Assembly (NCBI GenBank): GCA_041396705.1
Contig: JAWKYB010000004.1
Location: forward strand, 302,169 to 366,168
DNA: 64,000 nt
Reading direction: 5' to 3'
From: Alphaproteobacteria bacterium
GTDB taxonomy: Bacteria > Pseudomonadota > Alphaproteobacteria > CALKHQ01
The notes under the pieces were generated by a model. It did no database searches. It had not been told where the DNA came from and saw only the letters and a program-made list of their open reading frames with translations. Positions 33,263 through 41,090 of this stretch are shown here, piece by piece; the stretch's first letter is position 1, and every line of letters begins with the position of its first letter. The position numbers and the translations under genes are program-made.

Positions 33263-34516
33263 TCAGCCCAGCGCGCCATCCCGCCGCAATCGGTCGATCG
33301 CATCGGCGTCGGCGTCGAGCCAGTCGCCCAGCACCTCGTCGCTGTGCTGGCCCAGCGTTGGCGGCGGCCGGCGATAGGCGACCGGCGTGGCCGACAGCTT
33401 CAGCGGGTTGCCGATCAGCGGCGCCGTGCCGTCGCCGCCGGCCTGCGGGTGGGGCATGGCGATGCGCATGCCGCGCGCCGCCGTGTTCGGGTCGGCGAAC
33501 ACGTCGGCGATGGTGTTGACCGGCGAGCAGGGCACGCCGGCGGCGGCAAGGCCGTCGATCCATTGGTCGCGGGTCTTCGCCGCCATGTAGGCCGGCATCG
33601 CCGCATAGAGCGCGGTGCGGTTGCGCACCCGGTCGGCGTTGGTGGCGAAGCGCGGGTCCGCGGCCAGGTCGGCGGCGCCGGCGAAGCCGCACCAGCGCTG
33701 GAACTGGGCGTCGTTGCCGACGGCGAGGATGACGTGGCCGTCGGCGGCCTCGAACACCGAGTAGGGCACGATGTTCGGGTGCTCGTTGCCGCGGCGCTGC
33801 GGGTTGATGCCGGAGACCAGATAGTTGGTGCCCTCGTTGATCAGCCAGGCGATCTGGCAGTCCAGCAGGGCGACGTCGATGTGCTGGCCCTGGCCGGTCC
33901 GGTCGCGGTGGCGCAGCGCCGCCAGGATCGCGATCGTCGCGTACATGCCGGTCATCACGTCGGCGATGCCGACGCCGACCTTGGTCGGCGGGCCGTCGGG
34001 CTGTCCGGTCACGCTCATGATTCCGCCCATCGCCTGGGCCAGCAGGTCGTAGCCGGGCCGGCCGGCATAGGGCCCGTACTGGCCGAAACCGGTGATCGAG
34101 CAATAGACCAGCCGCGGGAATGCGTCCCTGAGGTCGGCGTAGGACAGGCCATAGGCGGCCAGCGCGCCGACCTTGAAGTTCTCGATCAGCACGTCGGCGC
34201 GCTCGGCCAGGCGGCGCACCAGCGCCTGGCCGGCCGGGGCGGCGAGGTCGACCGCGATCGACCGCTTGTTGCGGTTCGAGGACAGGTAGTAGGCGCTCTC
34301 CGCGGTATCGTTGCCGTCGGCGTCCTGCAGATAGGGCGGGCCCCATTTGCGGGTGTCGTCGCCGGCGCCCGGCTTTTCGACCTTGATCACGTCGGCGCCG
34401 AGGTCGCCCATCAGCTGGGTGCAGGTCGGCCCGGCCAGGATCCGGCTGAGGTCCAGTACCCGCACCCCGGCCAGCGGTCCCGCCGGCGCCGCCGCGTCAT
34501 CCTGCGATCCATCCAT
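33263..34516 (-). CDS. CaiB/BaiF family CoA transferase
   Basis: This 417-residue enzyme belongs to the class III CoA transferases, which move CoA between carboxylic acids through an Asp-bound intermediate. Family marks: GVRVLDLSRILAGPTCTQLM at the N-terminus, IKVEKPGAGDD, NRNKRSIAVDL, ADVLIENFKVGAL and GYDLLAQAMGGIMSVTGQPD, with a conserved Asp in GVGIADVMTG as the probable nucleophile. The C-terminal SPVNTIADVFADPN and RRPPPTLGQHSDEVL are also standard. The acid substrate cannot be predicted. It is divergent from the gamma carbonic anhydrase gene. Confidence 0.93.
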   Translation of the reverse strand: MDGSQDDAAAPAGPLAGVRVLDLSRILAGPTCTQLMGDLGADVIKVEKPGAGDDTRKWGPPYLQDADGNDTAESAYYLSSNRNKRSIAVDLAAPAGQALVRRLAERADVLIENFKVGALAAYGLSYADLRDAFPRLVYCSITGFGQYGPYAGRPGYDLLAQAMGGIMSVTGQPDGPPTKVGVGIADVMTGMYATIAILAALRHRDRTGQGQHIDVALLDCQIAWLINEGTNYLVSGINPQRRGNEHPNIVPYSVFEAADGHVILAVGNDAQFQRWCGFAGAADLAADPRFATNADRVRNRTALYAAMPAYMAAKTRDQWIDGLAAAGVPCSPVNTIADVFADPNTAARGMRIAMPHPQAGGDGTAPLIGNPLKLSATPVAYRRPPPTLGQHSDEVLGDWLDADADAIDRLRRDGALG

Positions 34517-34632
34517 GGCCCGTCGGCCTCCCTATCCGCTTGCCCTCGTCCGCGCCGATCCATATCACGACAGCCGCGAGGGCGACACGGCCGCCGGCCC
34601 ACCCTCGACCGACAGCGGACGAGGAGGGGACG

Positions 34633-35199
34633 ATGGCCGACGCGACGACCGGCAGCGATCTTGCTGCACGCTTTCCCGGCGCGATCATCCGGCCGTTCAA
34701 CGGCATCTGGCCGCGGATCGCCGACGATGCCTTCATCGCGCCGGGCGCCGTTGTGGTCGGCGACGTGACGATCGGGCCTGAGGCGAGCGTATGGTACGGC
34801 GTGGTGCTGCGCGGCGACGACCATCGCATCCGGGTCGGCGCGCGCACCAACATCCAGGACGGCACCATTGTCCACGTCTTCAACGACGGCCAGACCACCC
34901 ATTCGACCGAGATCGGCGCCGGCGTGATCGTCGGCCATGCCGCCAAGCTGCACGGCTGCATGCTGGAGGACGGTTGCCTGGTCGGCATCGGTGCGATCGT
35001 GCTGGACGGCGCGACGGTCGGCCGCGAGGCGCTGGTGGCGGCCGGGGCGCTGGTCTCGCCCGGCAAGGTCGTGCCGGCGCGCCAGCTGTGGGCCGGCAGT
35101 CCGGCCCGGTTCAAGCGCGACCTGACCGAAGCGGAATGCGGGTTCCTGGCCTGGAACGCCCAGCACTATGTGGAACTCGGCGCAAGCCACAAGGCATAG
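34633..35199 (+). CDS. Gamma carbonic anhydrase family protein
   Basis: The start is ATG 34633, preceded by GAGGAGGGGA; the product has 188 residues. It is a left-handed beta-helix of the gamma carbonic anhydrase group: VVVGDVTIGPEASVWYGVVL, RVGARTNIQDGTIVHV, and the metal-ligand His residues in HVF, THSTEIG and IVGHAAKLHGC. The C-terminal SPGKVVPARQLWAGSPARF is typical of this family (YrdA/PaaY-like). Such trimers bind zinc or iron; many show little hydratase activity and may act as CoA-thioester hydrolases. Divergence from a CoA transferase gene is compatible with the latter, but this is inference. Confidence 0.9.
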   Translation: MADATTGSDLAARFPGAIIRPFNGIWPRIADDAFIAPGAVVVGDVTIGPEASVWYGVVLRGDDHRIRVGARTNIQDGTIVHVFNDGQTTHSTEIGAGVIVGHAAKLHGCMLEDGCLVGIGAIVLDGATVGREALVAAGALVSPGKVVPARQLWAGSPARFKRDLTEAECGFLAWNAQHYVELGASHKA

Positions 35200-35328
35200 C
35201 GTCGCCAAGGCGGCGCGGTCGAGCGGCTTGCCCGGCGCCGCACCGCCGGCCTAGGCTGGCTGCGGCGACCGCGCATCGCCCGCGGCGCGGCCAGTCGGAA
35301 GACCCGCGGGCGGCAGGGAGGGTCGACG

Positions 35329-35943
35329 ATGGCAGGCTGGCACATCTCCGGGCGCTACATGGAAACCTGCAACTGCGCCTTCATCTGCCCCTGCATCGGC
35401 TCCAACATGGCCGACATGCCGACCGAGGGTGACTGCAAGGTGGCCATCGCCATGCAGATCGACGAGGGCGAGAAGGACGGGGTCCGGCTGGACGGACTGG
35501 CCTTCATCGTGGTGATGCGGTCGCCCGGCGCGATGGCCGACGGCAACTTCAAGGTCGGCCTGATCGTCGACGCGCGCGCCAGCGACGCCCAGGTCTCGGC
35601 GATCGGCGCCATTGCCTCCGGCGCAGACGGCGGACCGATGGTGGCGCTGGCGCCGCTGGTCGGCGAGATGGCCGGTGTGGAGAGGCGCCCCATCGTCTTC
35701 GAGGGCGAGGGGATGAGCTGGCGGGTCACCGCCGGCGACCTGGTCGACCAGGCGGTCGAGGGGGTGCCCAGCCTGGTCGCCGAGGGCGAGCCGATCTACC
35801 TGGACAACGCCGCCCATCCGGTCTCGACCAGGCTGGCGCTGGCCCGGGCGACGCGCAGCCGGTTCCATGCCTTCGGCATCGACTGGGACGACGCCAGCGG
35901 CAGCCGAAACGGCCATTTTGCACCCTTTGCCTGGCGCGGCTGA
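35329..35943 (+). CDS. DUF1326 Cys-motif protein
   Basis: This 204-residue soluble protein starts at ATG 35329 after an AGGGAGG site. Its N-terminal segment YMETCNCAFICPCIGS has the four-Cys CxC...CPC pattern that defines DUF1326, suggesting metal or thiol chemistry. The rest is a beta-rich domain (VAIAMQIDEG, LAFIVVMRSPGAMADGNFKV) of unknown function. No signal peptide is present. The next gene, 20 bases downstream, is a DUF2182 membrane protein. DUF1326 and DUF2182 genes recur as a pair in proteobacteria, suggesting a two-component function, perhaps in metal handling. Confidence 0.85.
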   Translation: MAGWHISGRYMETCNCAFICPCIGSNMADMPTEGDCKVAIAMQIDEGEKDGVRLDGLAFIVVMRSPGAMADGNFKVGLIVDARASDAQVSAIGAIASGADGGPMVALAPLVGEMAGVERRPIVFEGEGMSWRVTAGDLVDQAVEGVPSLVAEGEPIYLDNAAHPVSTRLALARATRSRFHAFGIDWDDASGSRNGHFAPFAWRG

Positions 35944-35963
35944 GACGGAGCGCGGACCGTGCC

Positions 35964-36818
35964 GTGACCGCGCTGCTCCCGCCCGGCGTCCGGCGCCGTG
36001 ACGGCCTGACCGCGCTGGCCAGCCTGCTCGCGCTCGCCGCCCTGGCCTGGGCATGGCTGTGGCGCGAAGCGGAGCGGATGCGATCCATGCCGATGCCGGC
36101 CGACGACGGCGCGATGCCCGCCGCCATGGGTTCGATGGCGATGCCGGCGGAGCCGGTGTCGGGCGCCATGGCGTCCATGGCGATGGCGCCTGCCCTGCAC
36201 GACTGGGCGGCCGGCCCGCTGCTGCTGACCGCGCTGATGTGGATGGTCATGATGGTCGGCATGATGCTGCCCAGCGCGGCGCCGGCGATCCTGCTGTACG
36301 GCGCCATGGTGCGGCGCAACCGCGCGCGCGGCGTGTCGCTGCCGGCGGTGTGGACGTTCGCGGCCGGCTATCTCGCCGTCTGGGCCGGGTTCAGCGTCGC
36401 GGCGACCCTGGCGCAGGCCGGGCTGCAGCAGGCGGCGCTGTTGTCGCCGATGATGGCGTCGACCGATGCCGCGCTCAGCGGTGCGCTGCTGGTTGCGGCT
36501 GGCCTGTGGCAGTGGCTGCCGCTGAAGCAGGCCTGCCTGCGCAAGTGCCGCGCCCCGCTGCAGTTCTTCATGTTCCGCTGGCGCGCCGGGGTCGCCGGCG
36601 CCTTTCGCATGGGCGTCGAGCACGGCGCCTTCTGCGTCGGCTGCTGCTGGGCGATCATGCTGCTGCTGTTCGCCGTCGGCGTGATGAACCTGCTGTGGGT
36701 CGCGCTGATCGCGGGGTTCGTGCTGGCCGAAAAGCTGCTGCCGGCAGGCACGCTGGTCGGGCGGCTGGCGGGCGTCGGCTTCGCGGCCGCCGGCATCTGG
36801 ATGATCGCCGCAGGCTGA
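35964..36818 (+). CDS. DUF2182 integral membrane protein with Met-rich loop
   Basis: This 284-residue protein starts at GTG 35964. After a first membrane helix (about 15-33) it has an extracytoplasmic loop of about 45 residues very rich in Met (for example MRSMPMPADDGAMPAAMGSM), then about six more helices. WMVMMVGMMLPSAAPAILLY is the conserved DUF2182 signature, and KQACLRKCRAPLQFF and EHGAFCVGCCWAIM supply conserved Cys pairs. COG5486 describes this family as predicted metal-binding membrane proteins. Met- and Cys-rich motifs suit copper. It is co-transcribed with the DUF1326 gene. Transport, sensing or metallochaperone roles are all possible. Confidence 0.85.
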   Translation: MTALLPPGVRRRDGLTALASLLALAALAWAWLWREAERMRSMPMPADDGAMPAAMGSMAMPAEPVSGAMASMAMAPALHDWAAGPLLLTALMWMVMMVGMMLPSAAPAILLYGAMVRRNRARGVSLPAVWTFAAGYLAVWAGFSVAATLAQAGLQQAALLSPMMASTDAALSGALLVAAGLWQWLPLKQACLRKCRAPLQFFMFRWRAGVAGAFRMGVEHGAFCVGCCWAIMLLLFAVGVMNLLWVALIAGFVLAEKLLPAGTLVGRLAGVGFAAAGIWMIAAG

Positions 36819-36832
36819 GGCCGGAACGAATT

Positions 36833-36859
36833 GCGGCGGGAGGCCAGGCCTCCCGCCGC
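36833..36859. terminator. Perfect hairpin between convergent genes
   Basis: GCGGCGGGAGGCC and GGCCTCCCGCCGC form a perfect 13-base inverted repeat around one central base (36846), 15 bases after the DUF2182 stop. It precedes the end of the convergent acidic-protein gene. It is a likely bidirectional terminator, without a T tract. Confidence 0.55.
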
Positions 36860-36912
36860 GATCCGCACTATGCCTTCGCTAGATAAAGGGCTTGCTGCTT
36901 AATTCGGACGGC

Positions 36913-37446
36913 TCACAGCACCGCAGCTTCGCTGATCGAGCAGCAGGTCTCGGTCGGCTTGTCGTCGCCGCGGTCGCTGGTATCGTCGTTGCCACCGGTG
37001 TCCTCATTGCCGCCGGGGTTGTCGTTGCCCGAATCGGCCGGCGAGGAGTTGTCGGTGCGGTCGTTTTCCCAGCCGATGTGCTCGCCCGGATCGCGGTAGG
37101 AGAAGTCGTAGGGCTCGTCGCTCTCCTCGATGGGTTCGTCGTTCTCCGGGATGGTCTCGGTCGGCTCGCCGGCGGCCGGCTCGATCGCGACCAGGCAGGC
37201 GGCCGGGTCCATCTCGCACAGCACGACCTGGGCGGTCTGCAGCAGCGGCGGGCAGTCGGTGCCCAGATCCTGCACGAACTGCCACAGCACCTGGGAATCG
37301 TTGCTGGACATCGCGTTGCCGAACTGGTCCCAGTGGCGCTCGTTGCAGCTGATGAAGGCGTCCTGGGCATTGGCGACGCCGGCGCTGAGCGCGATGCCGG
37401 CGGTCATGGCGAAAAGGACGGACTTGGCGGCGTGAATGCGGGTCAT
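36913..37446 (-). CDS. Small secreted acidic protein, unknown function
   Basis: The start at ATG 37444-37446 has AGGGAGC upstream and begins a Sec signal peptide (KSVLFAMTAGIALSAGVANA). The 177-residue product has a helical Cys-containing domain (about 28-90, Cys in ISCNERHW, TDCPPLL, VVLCEMDPAACL). A strongly acidic Glu/Asp/Asn/Gly-rich disordered tail follows (about 95-165). CCSISEAAVL closes the C-terminus. Lower G+C and codon use in the tail reflect its Asp/Asn content. I recognise no family. The acidic tail may bind calcium or other cations. It is transcribed away from the long gap before eda. Confidence 0.7.
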   Translation of the reverse strand: MTRIHAAKSVLFAMTAGIALSAGVANAQDAFISCNERHWDQFGNAMSSNDSQVLWQFVQDLGTDCPPLLQTAQVVLCEMDPAACLVAIEPAAGEPTETIPENDEPIEESDEPYDFSYRDPGEHIGWENDRTDNSSPADSGNDNPGGNEDTGGNDDTSDRGDDKPTETCCSISEAAVL

Positions 37447-37821
37447 CGTGTAGCTCCCTGTTAACGTGACCGGAGGTCTGGGCGGTTCGAGTTGCCGGCG
37501 ATCATCGGCTCGGGGTGCCGATCCCTCGTCGCCGGCGCTGTGACCGACCATGTGGTTGCCGCCTGTGGCCGACCATGGGCTGCGCTGCGGAAATGCCGTG
37601 AACAATCGCGGCTTTTCACGGTTAACGCGCCGCCTTTGCGCCAAGGTTGCAACAAGATTGAGGTTAATGCGGCAGGCCGCGCCGCGCGGTGGCGCTTCTC
37701 ACACCGGCCGCGCGGGCGGAAAGGCTTTGCGGACAGCGCGTTGCGCACCCGGCGGCTTTGGGCCAATGTCGCGCCGGTCCGGCGACGCGCCGGCGGGTCC
37801 ACGCACAGGAAATGTCGAGCC
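37447..37821. other. Intergenic region between acidic protein and eda
   Basis: About 375 bases without a convincing gene. A patch at about 37595-37675 is A+T-richer (GGTTAACGCG, AACAAGATTGAGGTTAATG) and probably holds the promoter of the leftward acidic-protein gene and perhaps that of eda. I see no clear hairpin or RNA gene. The open frames here have atypical composition. Confidence 0.4.
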
Positions 37822-38434
37822 ATGCTTCGCGAGATCTTCCGAACCGGCCGGATCATCCCGGTGATCACCATCAGCGACATCGACGACGGCGTCGCCCTGT
37901 GCCGGGCGCTGGTCGCCGGCGGGCTGACCACGCTGGAGATCACCCTGCGCACGCCGGTGGCGCTGGATGCGATGGCCGCGGTGCGCGCCGCCCTGCCGCA
38001 GGCGACCGTCGGCGTCGGCACGGTGATGACCCCCGGCCAGCTTGGCGAGGCGCAGGCGCGCGGCGCCGCCTTCGCGGTCTCGCCCGGGCTGACGCCCGCC
38101 CTGATCGAGGCGGCTGCCGGTGCGACCGCTGCTGCCGGGCGCGCAGACGGTGTCGGAAGTGATGCGGGCGCGCGAGGCCGGCTTCACCTTCCTGAAGTTC
38201 TTTCCGGCGGAATCCACCGGCGGCACCACGACCCTGCGCGACTTCTGGCCGGTGTTCCCGGACACCGTGTTCTGCCCCACCGGCGGGATCTCGATGGGCA
38301 ACGCCCCGGACTATCTGGCGATGCCCAACGTGCTGTGCGTCGGCGGCACCTTCATGATCGCGAAGGACAAGGCGACCGCCGGCGACTGGGCGGCGGTGGA
38401 GGCGGCGGCGCGGGCGGCCAGGGCGCTCGGCTGA
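37822..38434 (+). pseudogene. eda: KDPG/KHG aldolase gene, interrupted by a frame break
   Basis: The N-terminal part from ATG 37822 (MLREIFRTGRIIPVITISDI, TTLEITLRTPVALDAM, GVGTVMTPGQLGEAQARGA) and the C-terminal part in another frame (PLLPGAQTVSEVM, FLKFFPAES, CPTGGISMGNAPDYL) together make a normal 2-dehydro-3-deoxyphosphogluconate aldolase of about 204 residues. The Schiff-base Lys is in FLKFFPAE and a catalytic Glu in EITLRTP. Between about 38120 and 38128 the frame shifts by +1 relative to the family alignment, and two residues normally present before PLLPG seem to be missing. That fits a five-base deletion, a two-base deletion or a one-base insertion. Either the aldolase is inactive or the consensus is wrong here. 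No Entner-Doudoroff partner genes are adjacent. Confidence 0.8.
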
Positions 38435-38530
38435 CCGCCGGCCCGCGTTTTCTCGCCGGACCGCGCATCGGCCGCGGTCGCGCCAGCCGTATATCCCGGA
38501 CGGGGCCGATCCTCGGTCCGGGAGACAGCG

Positions 38531-38971
38531 ATGAGACAAGACGATAGGCGGGTGCCGGCAGAGGCCGGCATCGTCACCGTGCGCCCGGTCGTCGACGTGA
38601 TGACGCGGCAGCGCCTGCCCGGCTTCGTCGGGATTTCACGGGAAAGCGCGGGCGCACGCGCCCTGTCGATGTACATGGTGGTGATTCCGCCCGGCGCATC
38701 GGCCGAGGCGCATTTCCACGAGGGCTGCGAAACCGCGATCTACATGATCAGCGGCCGGGTCGAGACCCGCTACGGGCCCGGTCTGCGCCGCTCGGTGGTC
38801 AACGAGGCCGGCGACTTCATCCTGATTCCGCCGTCGGTGCCGCATCGGCCGGTCAACCTCAGCGCGACCGAACCCGCCGTCGCCATCGTCGCCCGCAACG
38901 ACCCCGACGAGCAGGAACGCGTCGTGCTCTACGACGCCGACGTCGACGCCCACACCGACTTGGGCGGCTGA
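38531..38971 (+). CDS. Cupin domain protein
   Basis: This 146-residue protein starts at ATG 38531 after GGGAGACAGCG. It is a single small cupin barrel: the first motif is VVIPPGASAEAHFHEGCETA (metal-type His residues) with IYMISGRVETRYG, the second GDFILIPPSVPHRPVNLS. Two His in motif 1, a Glu, and a His in motif 2 (VPHRP) can form a metal site. Single-domain cupins bind or isomerise small molecules or act as dioxygenases; no substrate can be assigned. It lies downstream of the broken eda gene, with a gap of about 95 bases. Confidence 0.85.
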   Translation: MRQDDRRVPAEAGIVTVRPVVDVMTRQRLPGFVGISRESAGARALSMYMVVIPPGASAEAHFHEGCETAIYMISGRVETRYGPGLRRSVVNEAGDFILIPPSVPHRPVNLSATEPAVAIVARNDPDEQERVVLYDADVDAHTDLGG

Positions 38972-39017
38972 TCCGCCGTTAACGCGACCTTCACCACGGC
39001 GGTGATAGCGGTCCGGC

Positions 39018-39710
39018 ATGAGCAAATCGCTGTTACCGCACCCGCACCGCGACACCAATCTGTCCCGGCGCGGCCTGCTGGCGGGCGCCGTCGGCCTGGC
39101 TGCTGCCGGACTGGCCGCCGGGCCCGCGCGCGCGACCGGACCGTCGATCTACCGCTCCAGCGGCGGCGGCGTCTTCAACGCGTTGACCCGGCCGGCGCCG
39201 GGGCCGCTGTTCGGTCCGGGCCAGGAAGCCAGTCCGTGGCGTGGCCCGACCGAGTTCGGCCTCGGCCCGCGCACCATCGGCCTGCGCCATGCACATACCG
39301 GCGAGCGGGTCGACACCACCTTCTGGCAGCGGGGCGGCTACGACCAGCTCGGCGTCGCGCGGCTCAACGCGTTCATGCGAGACTGGCGTACCGACGAGAT
39401 CATCGCCATCGACCCGACGCTGTACGACGTGCTGTGGTCGCTTGGCCAGTCGATCGGCCGCGACCCGGAGTTCACCGTGTTGTCTGCCTACCGCTCGCGC
39501 GCGACCAACGACATGCTGATCCGCACCGGCCACACCGGGGTGGCGCGCGACAGCCTGCACATCCAGGGCAAGGCAGTCGACATCACTTTGCCCGGCTTTC
39601 CGATTTCCGGCCTGCACGATGCCGCGCTGGCTCTGCAAGCCGGCGGCGTCGGCTACTACCCCAGCAGCAACTTCGTCCACATCGACACCGGCCGCTTCCG
39701 CACCTGGTAG
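39018..39710 (+). CDS. DUF882/YcbK-like murein-active protein, Tat-exported
   Basis: This 230-residue protein has a twin-arginine signal (NLSRRGLLAGAVGLAAAGLA), so it is exported folded. The mature domain matches DUF882 (peptidase M15-like, YcbK): LNAFMRDWRTDEIIAIDPTL, LSAYRSRATNDMLI, SLHIQGKAVDITLPG, and VGYYPSSNFVHIDTG. The His and Asp residues in SLHIQGKAVD and FVHIDTG are the zinc-binding positions of the M15/LAS fold. Proteins of this type are thought to act on peptidoglycan cross-links. It sits alone between the cupin and amidinohydrolase-like genes. Confidence 0.88.
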   Translation: MSKSLLPHPHRDTNLSRRGLLAGAVGLAAAGLAAGPARATGPSIYRSSGGGVFNALTRPAPGPLFGPGQEASPWRGPTEFGLGPRTIGLRHAHTGERVDTTFWQRGGYDQLGVARLNAFMRDWRTDEIIAIDPTLYDVLWSLGQSIGRDPEFTVLSAYRSRATNDMLIRTGHTGVARDSLHIQGKAVDITLPGFPISGLHDAALALQAGGVGYYPSSNFVHIDTGRFRTW

Positions 39711-39802
39711 CGGCCGCCGGCAAGGCTGCTATGCTCCGCCCTTCCACGGGGCGGGAGGCGAGCTTGCCGGAGGAGGGGACCGAACGGCGCGACGGCATCG
39801 CC

Positions 39803-40672
39803 ATGCCGGGCACGCTCGACGAGGTCGGCGCGCTGGCGCTGGTCGCGCTGCGCCATCCGCGCGACGCGTTCGCCAGCCGGGCGCGGCTGCAGCTCGAATG
39901 GCGGGCGCTGGGCTATCATGCCGAGCCGGACTTCGACGCCGCGGTGCGCGAGTATGACGGCTTCGTCGGCTTGCTGCACGAAGCCGGTGCCGACGTGCTG
40001 TGGCTGCCCGGCGGCGACGGCCTGACCCTCGACAGCCTCTATGTCCGCGACGCCGCCGTGCTCGGGCCCGCCGGCTGCATCGGCGCGGCCATGGGCAAGC
40101 CGGCGCGGGCGCAGGAACCGGCGGCCGCTACCGCGGCCTTCGCCGCCGCCGGTCTGCCGGTTGCGGGCGCGATCGCGGCGCCGGCGCGGCTGGAGGGCGG
40201 CGACCTGGTCTGGGTCGATGCGGCGACGGTCGCGGTCGGCCGCGGCTATCGCACCGACCAGGCCGGCATCGCCCAGCTCGCCGCCCTGCTGGGCGACGGC
40301 ATCGCCGTCGAGGCCTTCGACCTGCCCCACCATCGCGGCCCCGCCGACGTGTTCCACCTGATGTCGGTGTGGAGCCCGCTGGCGCCCGATCTCTCGCTGG
40401 TCTACAGCCCGCTGATGCCGGTGCGCCTGCGCGAGATGCTGCTGGCGCGCGGCCACGCCCTGGTCGAGGTGCCGGACGACGAGTTCGCGACCATGGGCTG
40501 CAACGTGCTGGCGCTGGCGCCGCGCCGCGCCGTGATGGTGCACGGCAACCCGGTGACGCGGCGGCGCCTGGAGGCGGCCGGCGTCGTCGTGACCGCGATC
40601 GCGGCCGACGAGATCTGCCGCAAGGGCGAGGGCGGGCCGACCTGCCTGACCCGACCGCTGGTGCGGCGATGA
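39803..40672 (+). CDS. Amidinotransferase/dimethylarginine dimethylaminohydrolase-like protein
   Basis: I use ATG 39803 (289 residues); the frame is open upstream, and ATG 39731 or a TTG near 39764 are alternatives since GGAGGAGGGG at about 39770 does not fit 39803 well. The pentein-fold signals are present: LVALRHPRDAFASRARLQLE at the start, SLYVRDAAVLGP, the guanidine-binding APARLEGGDLVWVD, and the C-terminal nucleophile Cys in GPTCLTRPL. Expected catalytic His lies in a segment with VFHLMSVW. The family hydrolyses or transfers amidino groups of arginine derivatives. It is translationally coupled to the following DksA-like gene by an ATGA overlap. Confidence 0.8.
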   Translation: MPGTLDEVGALALVALRHPRDAFASRARLQLEWRALGYHAEPDFDAAVREYDGFVGLLHEAGADVLWLPGGDGLTLDSLYVRDAAVLGPAGCIGAAMGKPARAQEPAAATAAFAAAGLPVAGAIAAPARLEGGDLVWVDAATVAVGRGYRTDQAGIAQLAALLGDGIAVEAFDLPHHRGPADVFHLMSVWSPLAPDLSLVYSPLMPVRLREMLLARGHALVEVPDDEFATMGCNVLALAPRRAVMVHGNPVTRRRLEAAGVVVTAIAADEICRKGEGGPTCLTRPLVRR

Positions 40673-41007
40673 GCGCGCCGGATCTCGCCGCGGCGCGGGC
40701 CGCGCTGCTGGCCCGTCGTGCCGAGCTGGAGGCGTTGGCGGCCGGCACCGCCGGCGAGCGCGCGCCGGTCGAGCTGGACCAGGCCCGCGTCGGCCGGCTG
40801 TCGCGGATGGATGCGCTGCAGGTGCAGGCGATGGCGCAGGAGACCGAACGTCGGCGTGCGCTGGCGCTGCAGCGGATCGCATCGGCGCTGGCGCGCATCG
40901 ACAGCGGCGACTATGGCCGTTGCGTGCGCTGCGACGAGCCGATCGAGCCCGGCCGGCTGCGGCTCGACCCTGCCACCCCGACCTGCATCGGCTGTGCGAA
41001 CGGATGA
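40669..41007 (+). CDS. DksA/TraR-family zinc-finger protein
   Basis: This 112-residue protein starts at ATG 40669, overlapping the upstream stop. A helical coiled-coil half (about 5-75) leads to a C4 zinc finger with Cys85, Cys88, Cys106 and Cys109 (CVRC...CIGC), the signature of DksA/TraR proteins that bind RNA polymerase through its secondary channel. DSGDYGRCVRCDEPIEPGRL is the standard entry to the finger. It is shorter than full DksA (about 150 residues), like TraR and the DksA-like paralogues, and lacks an obvious DxxDxA tip motif, so its effect on transcription is uncertain. Confidence 0.88.
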   Translation: MSAPDLAAARAALLARRAELEALAAGTAGERAPVELDQARVGRLSRMDALQVQAMAQETERRRALALQRIASALARIDSGDYGRCVRCDEPIEPGRLRLDPATPTCIGCANG

Positions 41008-41025
41008 GCCGCCGCGGCGCTTCGC

Positions 41026-41049
41026 GCCTCGCTAACGCGCGTGCGAGGC
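41026..41049 (+). terminator. Hairpin after the dksA-like gene
   Basis: GCCTCGC (41026-41032) pairs with GCGAGGC (41043-41049) around a ten-base loop, followed by GTTAATGCTCT. It lies 19 bases after the stop and before the Rieske gene, so it is a plausible terminator or attenuator. T tract poor. Confidence 0.35.
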
Positions 41050-41090
41050 GTTAATGCTCTGGCGACGAGGGTCTTTCTGGAGGGTCTGTC

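Noticed and set aside
37595..37675. TTAA-containing words taken as possible CtrA sites upstream of the acidic protein.
   Set aside because: No TTAA-N7-TTAA arrangement is present.
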